Positions 9,380-16,746 of a stretch of DNA of 64,000 nucleotides are shown one piece after another; the stretch's first letter is position 1, and each line of letters opens with the position of its first letter. The position numbers and the translations under genes were made by a program. The notes below the pieces were generated by a model that was given only the letters and a program-made list of their open reading frames with translations, was not told where the DNA came from and made no database searches. The stretch lies in assembly GCA_934728585.1 (NCBI GenBank), contig CAKVDZ010000005.1:27497-91496 (forward strand), in the 5' to 3' direction. This DNA is from an uncultured Candidatus Melainabacteria bacterium. Its GTDB lineage: Bacteria; Cyanobacteriota; Vampirovibrionia; Gastranaerophilales; Gastranaerophilaceae.

Positions 9380-10618
9380 TTACTCATTTAATTTTGACCA
9401 TTTATTTGTTGCGGACTCAAGAACTTTTTTTGTGTCAACATTATCTAATAAAATTAACTGAGTAGCTGTGTTTACTACTGTGTTGATTTCTTTTTGTGAT
9501 TTTTGAGTTTTGTATGTCGGCTCAATTTTGTACAATTGTTGAGCGCTTAGTACTCTGGCTTTTGCCATTAAATCGTTATTTTCGTAATTTTGATAAAAGC
9601 TATTTTTTAATGCATTTTCATTTGTTGCCAAAATATTTGTTAATTTTGCAAGTTTAAGTTGGTTTTCTTCGTTTGTTAAAAATAGTGCAAATTTCAAAGC
9701 TTCTTCTTTGTTTTTTGCCTTTTCTGGAATTACAAAATTCATCATAGAAAAGTCATATTGACCTAATTGACCAGTAATTTGAGGTGCTACATCAGTTTTT
9801 TTGTATACATTTGGAGCATTTTCTTTAATCATATTTAAAAAGTTTGCGCCAGCTTGCAGAGTAACAATATTTTCTGACATATATTTTTCTAGTGCTTCTC
9901 TGTGAGTTTGAGTCACAGATTCTTCTGGAATTAATTTTTGTTTGTATAAATCCTTGTAAAAATTAAATATTTCCATTGATTGTTTGCTAGTTAATTTTGA
10001 TGGGGAATTTATTCCGTATTTATTCAAAATCTTAAGCATAGTGTCATTTTCTGTGATTGTAGGCATAAAAATAAATGCCCCAGTTTTTTCTTTTACATCT
10101 TTTGCGTATTTGCCTAAATCTTCGTACTTGGCTGGTGGCATTTGAAATCCAGCTTTGTTTAATAGATTTTTATTATAAATTGTAATTGCAGATGTTGCAT
10201 ACCAAGGAATAGCATAGCTTTTGCCACTAACTTGCATTGATTTTAAAAGAGGTTGATTGAATTGGCTTAAAGATTCAGATGGTATTTCAGCTAAAGCACC
10301 TTTTTGAGCTAAAAGACTTGAAAAATCTGGGTTTAAGTTTACAAGTGATGGAGGGTTATTGCTTAAAATTGATGCTAAAGTTCTTTTTTCACCCTCTGAA
10401 AATGGTACATCAATCCATTTTATTTTAATTTCAGGATTTTCATACTCAAACTTTGCAATAACATCTGTCATATAAGGTGTAAAATCGTTCATTTGAAGTG
10501 TCCAAAAAACGACCTCTTTGCCCTCTGTTTCGCTTTTTGGCACTAATGAAATTGTTATGAAAACTATAAGTAATAAAAATAAAATTATTGCAGTTAATGT
10601 TATATAAAACTTTTTCAT
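9380..10618 (-). CDS. ABC transporter sugar-type solute-binding protein (family 1)
   Basis: 412 residues. The N-terminus MKKFYITLTAIILFLLLIVF is a signal peptide or membrane anchor. The mature part starts with EVVFWTLQMNDFTPYMTDV and continues with KFEYENPEIKIKWIDVPF and QKGALAEIP, the pattern of UgpB/MalE-like extracellular binding proteins. Such proteins deliver sugars or glycerol-3-phosphate derivatives to an ABC importer. No permease or ATPase gene is adjacent, so it is an orphan here and the substrate is unknown. It is transcribed divergently from rarA, with a TATAAT about 20 bases before its ATG. Confidence 0.85.
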   Translation of the reverse strand: MKKFYITLTAIILFLLLIVFITISLVPKSETEGKEVVFWTLQMNDFTPYMTDVIAKFEYENPEIKIKWIDVPFSEGEKRTLASILSNNPPSLVNLNPDFSSLLAQKGALAEIPSESLSQFNQPLLKSMQVSGKSYAIPWYATSAITIYNKNLLNKAGFQMPPAKYEDLGKYAKDVKEKTGAFIFMPTITENDTMLKILNKYGINSPSKLTSKQSMEIFNFYKDLYKQKLIPEESVTQTHREALEKYMSENIVTLQAGANFLNMIKENAPNVYKKTDVAPQITGQLGQYDFSMMNFVIPEKAKNKEEALKFALFLTNEENQLKLAKLTNILATNENALKNSFYQNYENNDLMAKARVLSAQQLYKIEPTYKTQKSQKEINTVVNTATQLILLDNVDTKKVLESATNKWSKLNE

Positions 10619-10635
10619 ATTTTACCCTATTATGT

Positions 10636-10647
10636 TACAATTATACT
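10636..10647 (+). promoter_or_regulatory. Predicted leaderless promoter (-10 TACAAT) of rarA
   Basis: TACAAT at 10636-10641 is followed by 6 bases and then ATG at 10648, with no ribosome site. The same bases overlap the promoter of the divergent binding-protein gene, so the two may compete. Confidence 0.45.
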
Positions 10648-11880
10648 ATGAATAATTTATTTACAGAACTAGAAAATTTAAATAAGCAAATTCCGTTGGC
10701 AGAAATATTGCGTCCACGCACTCTTGATGAGTATTTGGGACAATGTAAAGTTATTTCAAAATCTTCTCCAATTTTCAATTTATTAAATTCAGGAAGATTG
10801 TTTTCTTTAATTTTATGGGGTCCAGTTGGTTGCGGTAAAACAACTTTAGCAAGAATTATTGCAAATACTGTAAACGCACAATTTATTGAAATATCGGCAG
10901 TTACATCTGGTGTTAAAGATATCAAGGATGCAGTTGAAAAGTCAAAAGAAGCTTTAAGAAATGGTCAAAAGACAGTTTTATTTATTGATGAAATTCATAG
11001 ATATTCTAAAACTCAGCAAGATGCACTTTTGCCACATTTAGAAAATGGAACCTTATTTCTAATTGGTTCAACTACTGAAAACCCGTCTTTTCAAGTTGTT
11101 CCAGCTTTGTTATCAAGGGTTCAAGTTATTCAATTGGATTTTTTAGACGATGAATCAATGAAGAAAATTGTTCAAAACGGCTTTGATTATTTGTCTTCTC
11201 ATAATCAGCCAGTTGAAATTTCTGATGAAGTTATAGATTTTATTGTAAATATTGCTCGAGGCGATGCTAGATGTGCTTTAAATTTAGTTGAAAATACTTA
11301 TTTTGCTTCAAATTATGACGGTAAAAAAAGAGTAGTAACTTCTGAATTAGTTGAAAATTTTGCTCAATCTAGAAAAACTCGTTACTCAAAACAAGAGCAT
11401 TATGACTGCGCGTCTGCTTTTCAAAAAAGTTTACGAGGTTCTGATGCAAATGCAGCAATTTACTATCTAGCAAAAATGATTTCAGCTGGAGAAGATCCAA
11501 GATTTATCGCAAGAAGATTAATCGTTTGTGCCGCGGAAGATGTTGGGAATGCTAATCCTATGGCGCTTTCTCTTGCGGTGAGTGCTTATCACGCAGTTGA
11601 AATTTTAGGTTTTCCTGAAGCTAGAATACCATTGGCTCAAGCTGTTATTTATGTAGCTAATTCTAAAAAATCAAATGCAACAATTTGTGCAATTGATGAG
11701 GCTTTATCAGATATTGCATCTGGTAAAGATTTTCCACCTCCAATGCATTTGAGAGATGCGCACTACAAAGATGCGTCAAAATATGGTTTAGGCGAGGGCT
11801 ACATTTATACTCATAGTGCACCAGATGTTTATCAACAATTTTTGCCTGATGAATTGCTTCATAAAAGATATTTGAAGTAA
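10648..11880 (+). CDS. rarA: Replication-associated recombination protein A (MgsA/RarA AAA+ ATPase)
   Basis: 410 residues from the ATG at 10648, where the usual family start (PLAEILRPRTLDEYLGQ) follows at once; the in-frame extension upstream runs into the divergent gene. Walker A is GPVGCGKTTLA, Walker B LFIDEIHR, sensor I GSTTENPSF and the arginine finger PALLSRVQV. The C-terminal tetramerisation domain contains RGSDANAAIYYLAKMI and GEDPRFIARRL. It acts at stalled replication forks with the clamp loader and SSB. The gene stands alone between divergent and convergent neighbours. Confidence 0.95.
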   Translation: MNNLFTELENLNKQIPLAEILRPRTLDEYLGQCKVISKSSPIFNLLNSGRLFSLILWGPVGCGKTTLARIIANTVNAQFIEISAVTSGVKDIKDAVEKSKEALRNGQKTVLFIDEIHRYSKTQQDALLPHLENGTLFLIGSTTENPSFQVVPALLSRVQVIQLDFLDDESMKKIVQNGFDYLSSHNQPVEISDEVIDFIVNIARGDARCALNLVENTYFASNYDGKKRVVTSELVENFAQSRKTRYSKQEHYDCASAFQKSLRGSDANAAIYYLAKMISAGEDPRFIARRLIVCAAEDVGNANPMALSLAVSAYHAVEILGFPEARIPLAQAVIYVANSKKSNATICAIDEALSDIASGKDFPPPMHLRDAHYKDASKYGLGEGYIYTHSAPDVYQQFLPDELLHKRYLK

Positions 11881-12065
11881 TTGTGTCTGGGGTAGTCGTA
11901 AGTCAATTTATAATCAAACTCGCTATTTTGGGCTTGGTTCTCTCTGATTAAACTGCGACCTATGCAAAATAAAAAGTCTGTCAAAGTTATGACAGACATT
12001 AAATAAACACGAGGATATTAAGAGAGAGAGTATAAATAAAACTTAAAATAACTTATTTCCAGTTA
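11881..12065. other. Intergenic region with weak RNA-like structure
   Basis: 185 bases between convergent genes. Short complementary arms (TAGTCG at 11893 with CGACCTA at 11956; TAATCA at 11911 with TGATTA at 11945) could form a long imperfect hairpin. I cannot match it to a known RNA family. A terminator for the minus-strand gene occupies 11965-11997. Confidence 0.3.
11965..11997 (-). terminator. Rho-independent terminator of coiled-coil gene
   Basis: Perfect 8-bp stem GTCTGTCA/TGACAGAC (11976-11997, six-base loop). On the minus strand it is followed by TTTTTATTTT. Confidence 0.85.
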
Positions 12066-12386
12066 TTAACCGAAGCACCAGAAAGAAGTAGATTCTTTAA
12101 TGCCGTTAGACATAGCTTTTTCGAAAGAAGTCATTTGTTTTTGAAGAAGTTCAATTTCAGTATTTAAACTAGCGACTTTAGTTTCGTAAGCAGTAGAGTA
12201 AGCAGCTAATTCTTTGTAGTAAGAATTATTTTTTAAAGAATCAGAAGATTTGCAAGAAGATTCTAAATCGTCTAATTTTTCATTAACTTTTTCTAAAGTT
12301 CTAGCAGCAGTAGCTTCTTCATATTGTTTTTGGTTCAATTGCATTTGTGTTGCTTGATATGTAACTTTTAAAGTAATGAATGACAT
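12066..12386 (-). CDS. Small coiled-coil protein, paralogue of the 63320 gene
   Basis: 106 residues, all helical and Glu/Gln/Lys-rich, with heptad-like spacing (LEKVNEKLDDLESS, ASLNTEIELLQKQM). No signal peptide or membrane segment is visible. The N-terminal MQLNQKQYEEAT matches LTRKLNEKQYEQ of the gene at 63320, and both end in a second coil with a short FG-containing tail (here FWCFG). The two genes also share a long stretch of upstream sequence. The family is unknown to me. A filament or secreted helical protein is possible, but nothing in the sequence shows it. Confidence 0.65.
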   Translation of the reverse strand: MSFITLKVTYQATQMQLNQKQYEEATAARTLEKVNEKLDDLESSCKSSDSLKNNSYYKELAAYSTAYETKVASLNTEIELLQKQMTSFEKAMSNGIKESTSFWCFG

Positions 12387-12411
12387 ATTATTTAGAACTC
12401 TCTTTGTAAAT

Positions 12412-12487
12412 CTCTCGTACTTATATAAAGAAAATTTTTCTCAAAAAATTGCTTTTTTAGTCCAGTATAAGTTAACAAATCTTAACA
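12412..12487 (-). promoter_or_regulatory. Shared GCAATT-box promoter with TGTTAA direct repeat
   Basis: On the minus strand: GTTAAGAT, two bases, GTTAACTT (12487 downward, 10-bp period), then AAAAAAGCAATTTTTTGAG (12458-12440), then CTTTATATAAGTACGAGAG (12430-12412). The last two blocks are nearly identical to those before the gene at 63320. The box begins 62 bases before the ATG. Confidence 0.7.
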
Positions 12488-12613
12488 AAGCGACGCAATT
12501 GTAGATTATTTCTAAATTCTACAAGGTAGTTAAGATATTCAAACTTTATGAGTAGTGAAAATTGCGTTGATAAATCAGCCCAAAATCACATTAGTAGTTA
12601 TATATATTTTATA

Positions 12614-12652
12614 GATACTATAATAAAGTATTTTTTTATAATTTAATTGCCT
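12614..12652 (-). promoter_or_regulatory. Orphan GCAATT-type element without a gene
   Basis: On the minus strand GGCAATTAAAT is followed by CTTTATTATAGTATC with the same spacing as the other copies. An ATG lies 58 bases downstream (12591), but its second codon is TGA. The element may drive a small RNA or be the remnant of a lost paralogue. It lies in the 293-base gap between the two flanking minus-strand genes. Confidence 0.4.
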
Positions 12653-12679
12653 TTGTAGTAAAAACAGTATTGTTACCGA

Positions 12680-13873
12680 TTAACTAATCAAATTTTTATA
12701 GTCAATTAATGGATTTCTTACAATTTTTTTTGCAACTTTTTGTTTATAAATATTGTCAGATAGTACAGTCGCTAATTCTCTGTAGCTTTGCGCTATATTC
12801 GAACTTGGATTAATTAAGCTAACAGGCAAGCCTTTATTTATTGAAGACATAATTGTAAAGTAGTTGTTTGGAATTTTCCAGTATACCTTTTGGTTTAAGG
12901 CATTTTCTACATCTTCTGCGCTTACTTCATCATTTTCCATATAACGATTAATTACAATTTTAGTTTTATCTCTGTCGTATCCAAGACGTTCAAATACATC
13001 TAAACATCTTTGACAATTCCTGATTGCTGGTAAGTTCACAATTGTCACAAGCATAATAAAATCTGTGTTATCTAGTACAGTTATTGTTTTGCCGTCAAAA
13101 ACATTACTTGTATCAACAATTACGTACGCAAAAGTTTCTCTTAGCGCATCAAATAATTTTGAAATTTGTTCTGGAGTTATGTCTTTTGCTTGTTCCATAT
13201 ATGGAGGGTCTGCCAAAATATATAAGTCAGTGTCTTTGTATTTGTCTAACGTACTAAGTAAGAATGTATCGTCTGTTCCATCAAGATTTTTTACGACATA
13301 AGAAATATCAAACGATGGTTTTATGTCCAAAAATGTTGCAACATCACCAAGTTGAAAGTTCATATCAACAAGGGCAACTTTTTCTTTTGTAATGTTTGCA
13401 ATTTCAAGGGCTAAGTTTGTTGCGATTGAAGTTTTTCCAATACCACCTTTGTTTGAAAATGTAGTAATAACCTTGCAATTTGTCTTTTTCTCTGTGCCGT
13501 ATGTCTGTTCGTTAATTTTATTTAGAGTGTTTAATAAATCTTCCTTAAGAATTGGCTTTGGTAAAAATTCTCTTGCTCCAGAGCGCATTGCCTTGATTAT
13601 TGAATCTGTGTCATAGCTTGCTGCTGTAACTATAATCTTAGTTTGCTTTTGTGTTGCTGAAATCTTTTCAATTAGCTTATAACTTTCTTCTTTATCATTT
13701 GATAAATCAACAATAATAAGTTGAGGGTGTTCTTTCATTATTTCATCGAAAGCTTCTTTTAGATTTGTGTAACAATCTGTGATTTGAATAAATTCAAGTT
13801 CGTTTGTAAAATTTCTTATAAGTTCTCTAGAATTGTTATCAGAATCAATAATAAAAGTAGATAATTTTTTCAT
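12680..13873 (-). CDS. CpaE/TadZ-like protein: receiver domain plus ParA-type ATPase
   Basis: 397 residues from the ATG at 13873 (CGAGG five bases upstream). Residues 1-120 form a response-regulator-like receiver domain with a candidate phospho-acceptor in LIIVDLSND and Lys in FLPKPI. Residues 135-390 are a MinD/ParA-type ATPase with the deviant Walker A SNKGGIGKTSIATN and Asp in KVALVDMNFQLGD. This layout is that of CpaE/TadZ, which places type IVc (Tad) pilus machinery at the cell pole. No other Tad gene is nearby, so a role in positioning some other polar complex is equally possible. Confidence 0.8.
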   Translation of the reverse strand: MKKLSTFIIDSDNNSRELIRNFTNELEFIQITDCYTNLKEAFDEIMKEHPQLIIVDLSNDKEESYKLIEKISATQKQTKIIVTAASYDTDSIIKAMRSGAREFLPKPILKEDLLNTLNKINEQTYGTEKKTNCKVITTFSNKGGIGKTSIATNLALEIANITKEKVALVDMNFQLGDVATFLDIKPSFDISYVVKNLDGTDDTFLLSTLDKYKDTDLYILADPPYMEQAKDITPEQISKLFDALRETFAYVIVDTSNVFDGKTITVLDNTDFIMLVTIVNLPAIRNCQRCLDVFERLGYDRDKTKIVINRYMENDEVSAEDVENALNQKVYWKIPNNYFTIMSSINKGLPVSLINPSSNIAQSYRELATVLSDNIYKQKVAKKIVRNPLIDYKNLIS

Positions 13874-13903
13874 ATTCACCTCGTTGTAAATATGTTAACA
13901 TAA

Positions 13904-13938
13904 AGAATCGGTCAGAGCAAACTACCCTGACCGATTCT
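13904..13938 (-). terminator. Terminator after the 47-residue gene
   Basis: Perfect 12-bp stem AGAATCGGTCAG/CTGACCGATTCT with an 11-base loop. On the minus strand it is followed by TTTA. It separates the small gene from the CpaE-like gene. Confidence 0.75.
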
Positions 13939-13954
13939 ATTATTATAAAATATC

Positions 13955-14098
13955 TTATTTCTTGACTGTTAGTAATATTTCAGCCAATTTATTGCCTCTA
14001 CGAGGTAAATTAATTGCCTTAAGCTCATCAATCTTCTTAGGAGGTTCTGATGGTTGTTGATAATTAATTAAAAAATGCATAAATTCATCACTAAACAT
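13955..14098 (-). CDS. 47-residue protein, unknown
   Basis: The frame starts at the ATG at 14098 with AGGAAAGG nine bases upstream and ends in TAA. The product has an acidic/aromatic start (MFSDEFMHFLINYQQ), a PSEPPKK linker and a basic amphipathic end (LPRRGNKLAEILLTVKK). It is too short for most gene callers. Support comes from the strong ribosome site, its own GCAATT-box promoter at the standard distance and a good terminator behind it. It could be a small regulator or a partner of the CpaE-like protein that follows. I know no family. Confidence 0.6.
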   Translation of the reverse strand: MFSDEFMHFLINYQQPSEPPKKIDELKAINLPRRGNKLAEILLTVKK

Positions 14099-14123
14099 AT
14101 ATTACTAAACCTTTCCTAAGTTT

Positions 14124-14168
14124 CTACACATATATATAAAAACATGCTTTAAAAAAAAATTGCCTTTT
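14124..14168 (-). promoter_or_regulatory. Shared GCAATT-box promoter (47-residue gene)
   Basis: On the minus strand AAAAGGCAATTTTTTTTT (14168-14151) is followed about 14 bases later by a TTTATATATATG block. The box starts 65 bases before the ATG. Confidence 0.5.
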
Positions 14169-14214
14169 ATGTAGAAATTTTTTTAAAATATGTTATAATT
14201 ATTTAGAGGTAACT

Positions 14215-15045
14215 ATGGCAGATAAAATTAATATTGAACTTGATGATGGGTTTATATCAAAACTTTTCGAGATGACGGACGCAATAGCGCCTTCTTCTAG
14301 TGAACTTAATTTACAAGTTTTAAAAAAACAATTGTATGACGTTGGTTTAGAACTAAAACATTTAAAAGATGAAAATGAAAAGTTAAAAGCCAAAGTTCCA
14401 AAACGTAGACGTGGTCCAAGCGATGCAAATTCAGAACCAGAAGCTTCTTCTAGTTCTCGTTCTTCAAAATCTGATGATTCTAAAGATTTGCTTGCTTTTA
14501 GTGCTGCAGCTCCTATTATTACCTCTGAATCAACTTCAGATATTCAAAAAGCCTCTGAAGCAGCTCAATTGGGTATTCCGTTAAATTATTCACAACCTGC
14601 GTTACAGTTTATTGATCCTGAAGAAATAACTCGTGATAAAAAAATTGTATACGATGATAATGGTCACCAAGCCAAAGGTAGAATTCTTGTTATTGATGAC
14701 TTAGGTGTTATTACATACCAGTTAGGTGTTGTGTTTAAACGTGCTGGATTTTTGTCAATTTCTTCAAAAGAAATTTATGACGCGATAGATAAATTTAAAC
14801 GTAATTATTTTGATGTTGTAATTATGGACTTGTTTATCCCAACTGAACGTGAAGGGTTTATTTTGCTTGAAGAATTAAAGAAAATTTCCCAAAAACGAAA
14901 TGATGAACTTGCTATTGGCGTAATGTCAGCATCAACTAGAAAAGAGCATAAACAACTTTGTCAGAAAAAAGGCGCAGCTTTTTATGTTGAAAAAGTTGAC
15001 GATTGGCAAAGAGATTTATTTTCATTGATTATGCAATATGTTTAG
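14215..15045 (+). CDS. Coiled-coil protein with C-terminal receiver domain
   Basis: 276 residues. An acidic start and a short coiled coil (about 35-62) lead into a Ser/Glu/Lys-rich linker. Residues 153-276 are a CheY-like receiver domain with the acidic pair (ILVIDDLG), phospho-acceptor Asp (VVIMDLFIP) and Lys (YVEKVDD). No output domain follows, so it may signal by protein contact. AGAGG lies before the ATG and TATAAT about 17 bases further up. It is divergent from the 47-residue and CpaE-like genes, the latter also with a receiver domain. The 3' end overlaps the convergent HNH gene by 17 bases. Confidence 0.75.
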   Translation: MADKINIELDDGFISKLFEMTDAIAPSSSELNLQVLKKQLYDVGLELKHLKDENEKLKAKVPKRRRGPSDANSEPEASSSSRSSKSDDSKDLLAFSAAAPIITSESTSDIQKASEAAQLGIPLNYSQPALQFIDPEEITRDKKIVYDDNGHQAKGRILVIDDLGVITYQLGVVFKRAGFLSISSKEIYDAIDKFKRNYFDVVIMDLFIPTEREGFILLEELKKISQKRNDELAIGVMSASTRKEHKQLCQKKGAAFYVEKVDDWQRDLFSLIMQYV

Positions 15046-15556
15046 GCTTTTTTAAATAGAATTGTTTCCAATACTCAATATTTTTGCTACTGTTTTGAGC
15101 TAGCTCAAACATTTTGCCGTCAACTGGTCTTTCTGGACGTCTGAGTAACTTCATGCCAGCCTCTTTTGGTGTTCGATTTGCTTTGTATTGATTACATTCT
15201 TTACAACAAGCAACAATATTCTCCCAAGTGTCAGGACCAAGCCTTGATTTTGGAAATACGTGATCAAGAGTTAATTCGCTTGATGGAAGTTTTTTTCCAC
15301 AATATTGGCAAGTATATTCATCTCTTTTGAAAATATTTTCTCGCGAAAATGGCAATTCCGTATCAGGAATTGCCATTTCATATTTTAATCGTATAACTTT
15401 AGGTATATAAGTATTGTCTATTTTGATATAACTATCCAATGAATTGATTTTATCAATACATTCAGCTTTACCCTTTAATAGTAATACTAAAGCACGTCTC
15501 CAAGTTGTTAAATGGAGAGGTTCTTCGTTTGAATTTAATAAAAGAACTTGTTCCAT
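15029..15556 (-). CDS. HNH endonuclease family protein
   Basis: 175 residues. The HNH core lies at about 85-140: CQYCGK, ELTLDHVFPKSRLG with its DH pair, ENIVACCKECNQYKANRTP. Two CxxC pairs bind a structural zinc. The N-terminal 60 residues (LLLNSNEEPLHLTTWRRALV) match a widespread stand-alone HNH protein common in cyanobacteria whose role is unknown. No restriction methylase or mobile element is next to it, so it is probably a resident nuclease. The stop overlaps the convergent receiver gene. Confidence 0.85.
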   Translation of the reverse strand: MEQVLLLNSNEEPLHLTTWRRALVLLLKGKAECIDKINSLDSYIKIDNTYIPKVIRLKYEMAIPDTELPFSRENIFKRDEYTCQYCGKKLPSSELTLDHVFPKSRLGPDTWENIVACCKECNQYKANRTPKEAGMKLLRRPERPVDGKMFELAQNSSKNIEYWKQFYLKKPKHIA

Positions 15557-15621
15557 AGTGGACTCGCTAAATAATTTGGGGGTACACTAGTAATATTCCA
15601 CTTTCTTTTAGTTATATCACT

Positions 15622-15661
15622 AAAAAAAAGAGATTGTTAATTTTTGTTAACAATCTCTTTT
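15622..15661 (-). terminator. Rho-independent terminator of rpsA
   Basis: 14-bp stem (15627-15640 with 15647-15660) with loop TTTTTG. On the minus strand it runs into a stretch of T. Confidence 0.9.
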
Positions 15662-15684
15662 AAGTATGAATTATTGTTGAAAAA

Positions 15685-16746
15685 CTATTTATTCATATCT
15701 TTAACGCTTAGAGCGATTCTGTGTTCTTGTGGAGTGAATTTTTTGATTAAAACTTCAACTTCATCGCCAACTTTGTACATGTTGAATGGGTTAGGATTTT
15801 CGCCTTCCATTTCAGCGATTGGTAACAAAGCTTCTACTCCAGGGAAGATGTTAATGAACGCGCCAAATGTAGCTACTTTATTAACTGTTCCTTTTACGAT
15901 TTGTCCTTCTTCAAATTGACCTTCAATTTGTTGCCAAGGATTTTCGCTCATACGTTTTAAGCTTAAGCTGATTCTTTTTAATTCTGTATCAATTTTGATA
16001 ATTTTTACTTCAATTTCATCACCTAAAGCTAAAACATCTGATGGGTGTTTAATTCTTTGCCAAGAAATTTCAGAAATTGGTAATAAACCGTCGATACCGT
16101 TGATGTCAACGAAAGCACCGAAATCTGTAATTCTTACAACGTTACCTTTAACAACCATATCTTCTTCAAGTTTTGAAATTACATCATCAACTACTTGGTT
16201 ACGTTGTTCAGCAACTGCAAGTCTTTGAGATAAGATAAGTTTGTTTTTCTTTGGATCAGCTTCAAGAACTTTAACTTCAATTTTTGTATCAACTAAGCCT
16301 TCAAATGGAGTACCAGTTCTCAATTGGCTTGATGGAATAAAACCTTTTAAGTCAGCAACGTCAACTAAAACGCCACCTTTAACGATAGAAATAACTTTTG
16401 CAAGAATTGTATCGCCAACGTTTTTAGCATCGTTTAATTGAGCCCATGCTTGAGCGTATGCAATACGTTTTAATGATAATTGCATGCAATCGTCATCGTT
16501 TTCTTCTTTTAATACATAAAATTCTCTAACGTCACCGATTTGTAATTCTTCAGCGTTTTCATCATTTGCGTTAGAAATTTCTTTTTCTGGTAAGAAAGCT
16601 TCTGTTTTTGCGCCTTTTACGCTAACTAAATAGCCACCATTTTCTTTTTTTAATACTGTACCTTCAACAATATCAGCTACAGAGTAAGTTTTTGATAGAG
16701 TTTCCTCTAATAATGATTCGAAATCATCTAATTGTGCTTTTGTCAT
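15685..16746 (-). CDS. rpsA: 30S ribosomal protein S1
   Basis: 353 residues with four S1 (OB-fold) domains at about 20-85, 103-170, 188-258 and 275-345. Repeated signatures include GTVLKKENGGYLVSVKG, ILAKVISIVKGGVLVDV, GNVVRITDFGAFVDINGIDG and GTVNKVATFGAFINIFPGVE. S1 binds mRNA and helps initiation on leaders lacking a strong Shine-Dalgarno sequence. It is shorter than the six-domain proteobacterial form. The start codon overlaps the ispH stop by four bases (ATGA), so the two are translated together. Confidence 0.93.
   Translation of the reverse strand: MTKAQLDDFESLLEETLSKTYSVADIVEGTVLKKENGGYLVSVKGAKTEAFLPEKEISNANDENAEELQIGDVREFYVLKEENDDDCMQLSLKRIAYAQAWAQLNDAKNVGDTILAKVISIVKGGVLVDVADLKGFIPSSQLRTGTPFEGLVDTKIEVKVLEADPKKNKLILSQRLAVAEQRNQVVDDVISKLEEDMVVKGNVVRITDFGAFVDINGIDGLLPISEISWQRIKHPSDVLALGDEIEVKIIKIDTELKRISLSLKRMSENPWQQIEGQFEEGQIVKGTVNKVATFGAFINIFPGVEALLPIAEMEGENPNPFNMYKVGDEVEVLIKKFTPQEHRIALSVKDMNK

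Noticed and set aside
11881..11975. 6S RNA or another named small RNA after rarA
   Set aside because: The complementary arms are short, the region is too small for 6S RNA and no family motif is recognisable.
12480..12593. UGA recoding to explain the ATG-TGA frame
   Set aside because: TGA is used as a normal stop here (nuoB, nuoC), and the only tRNA-Trp seen has anticodon CCA.
12549..12644. 31-codon plus-strand frame in the gap upstream of the CpaE-like stop
   Set aside because: No ribosome site or promoter, and it overlaps the orphan minus-strand element; probably chance.
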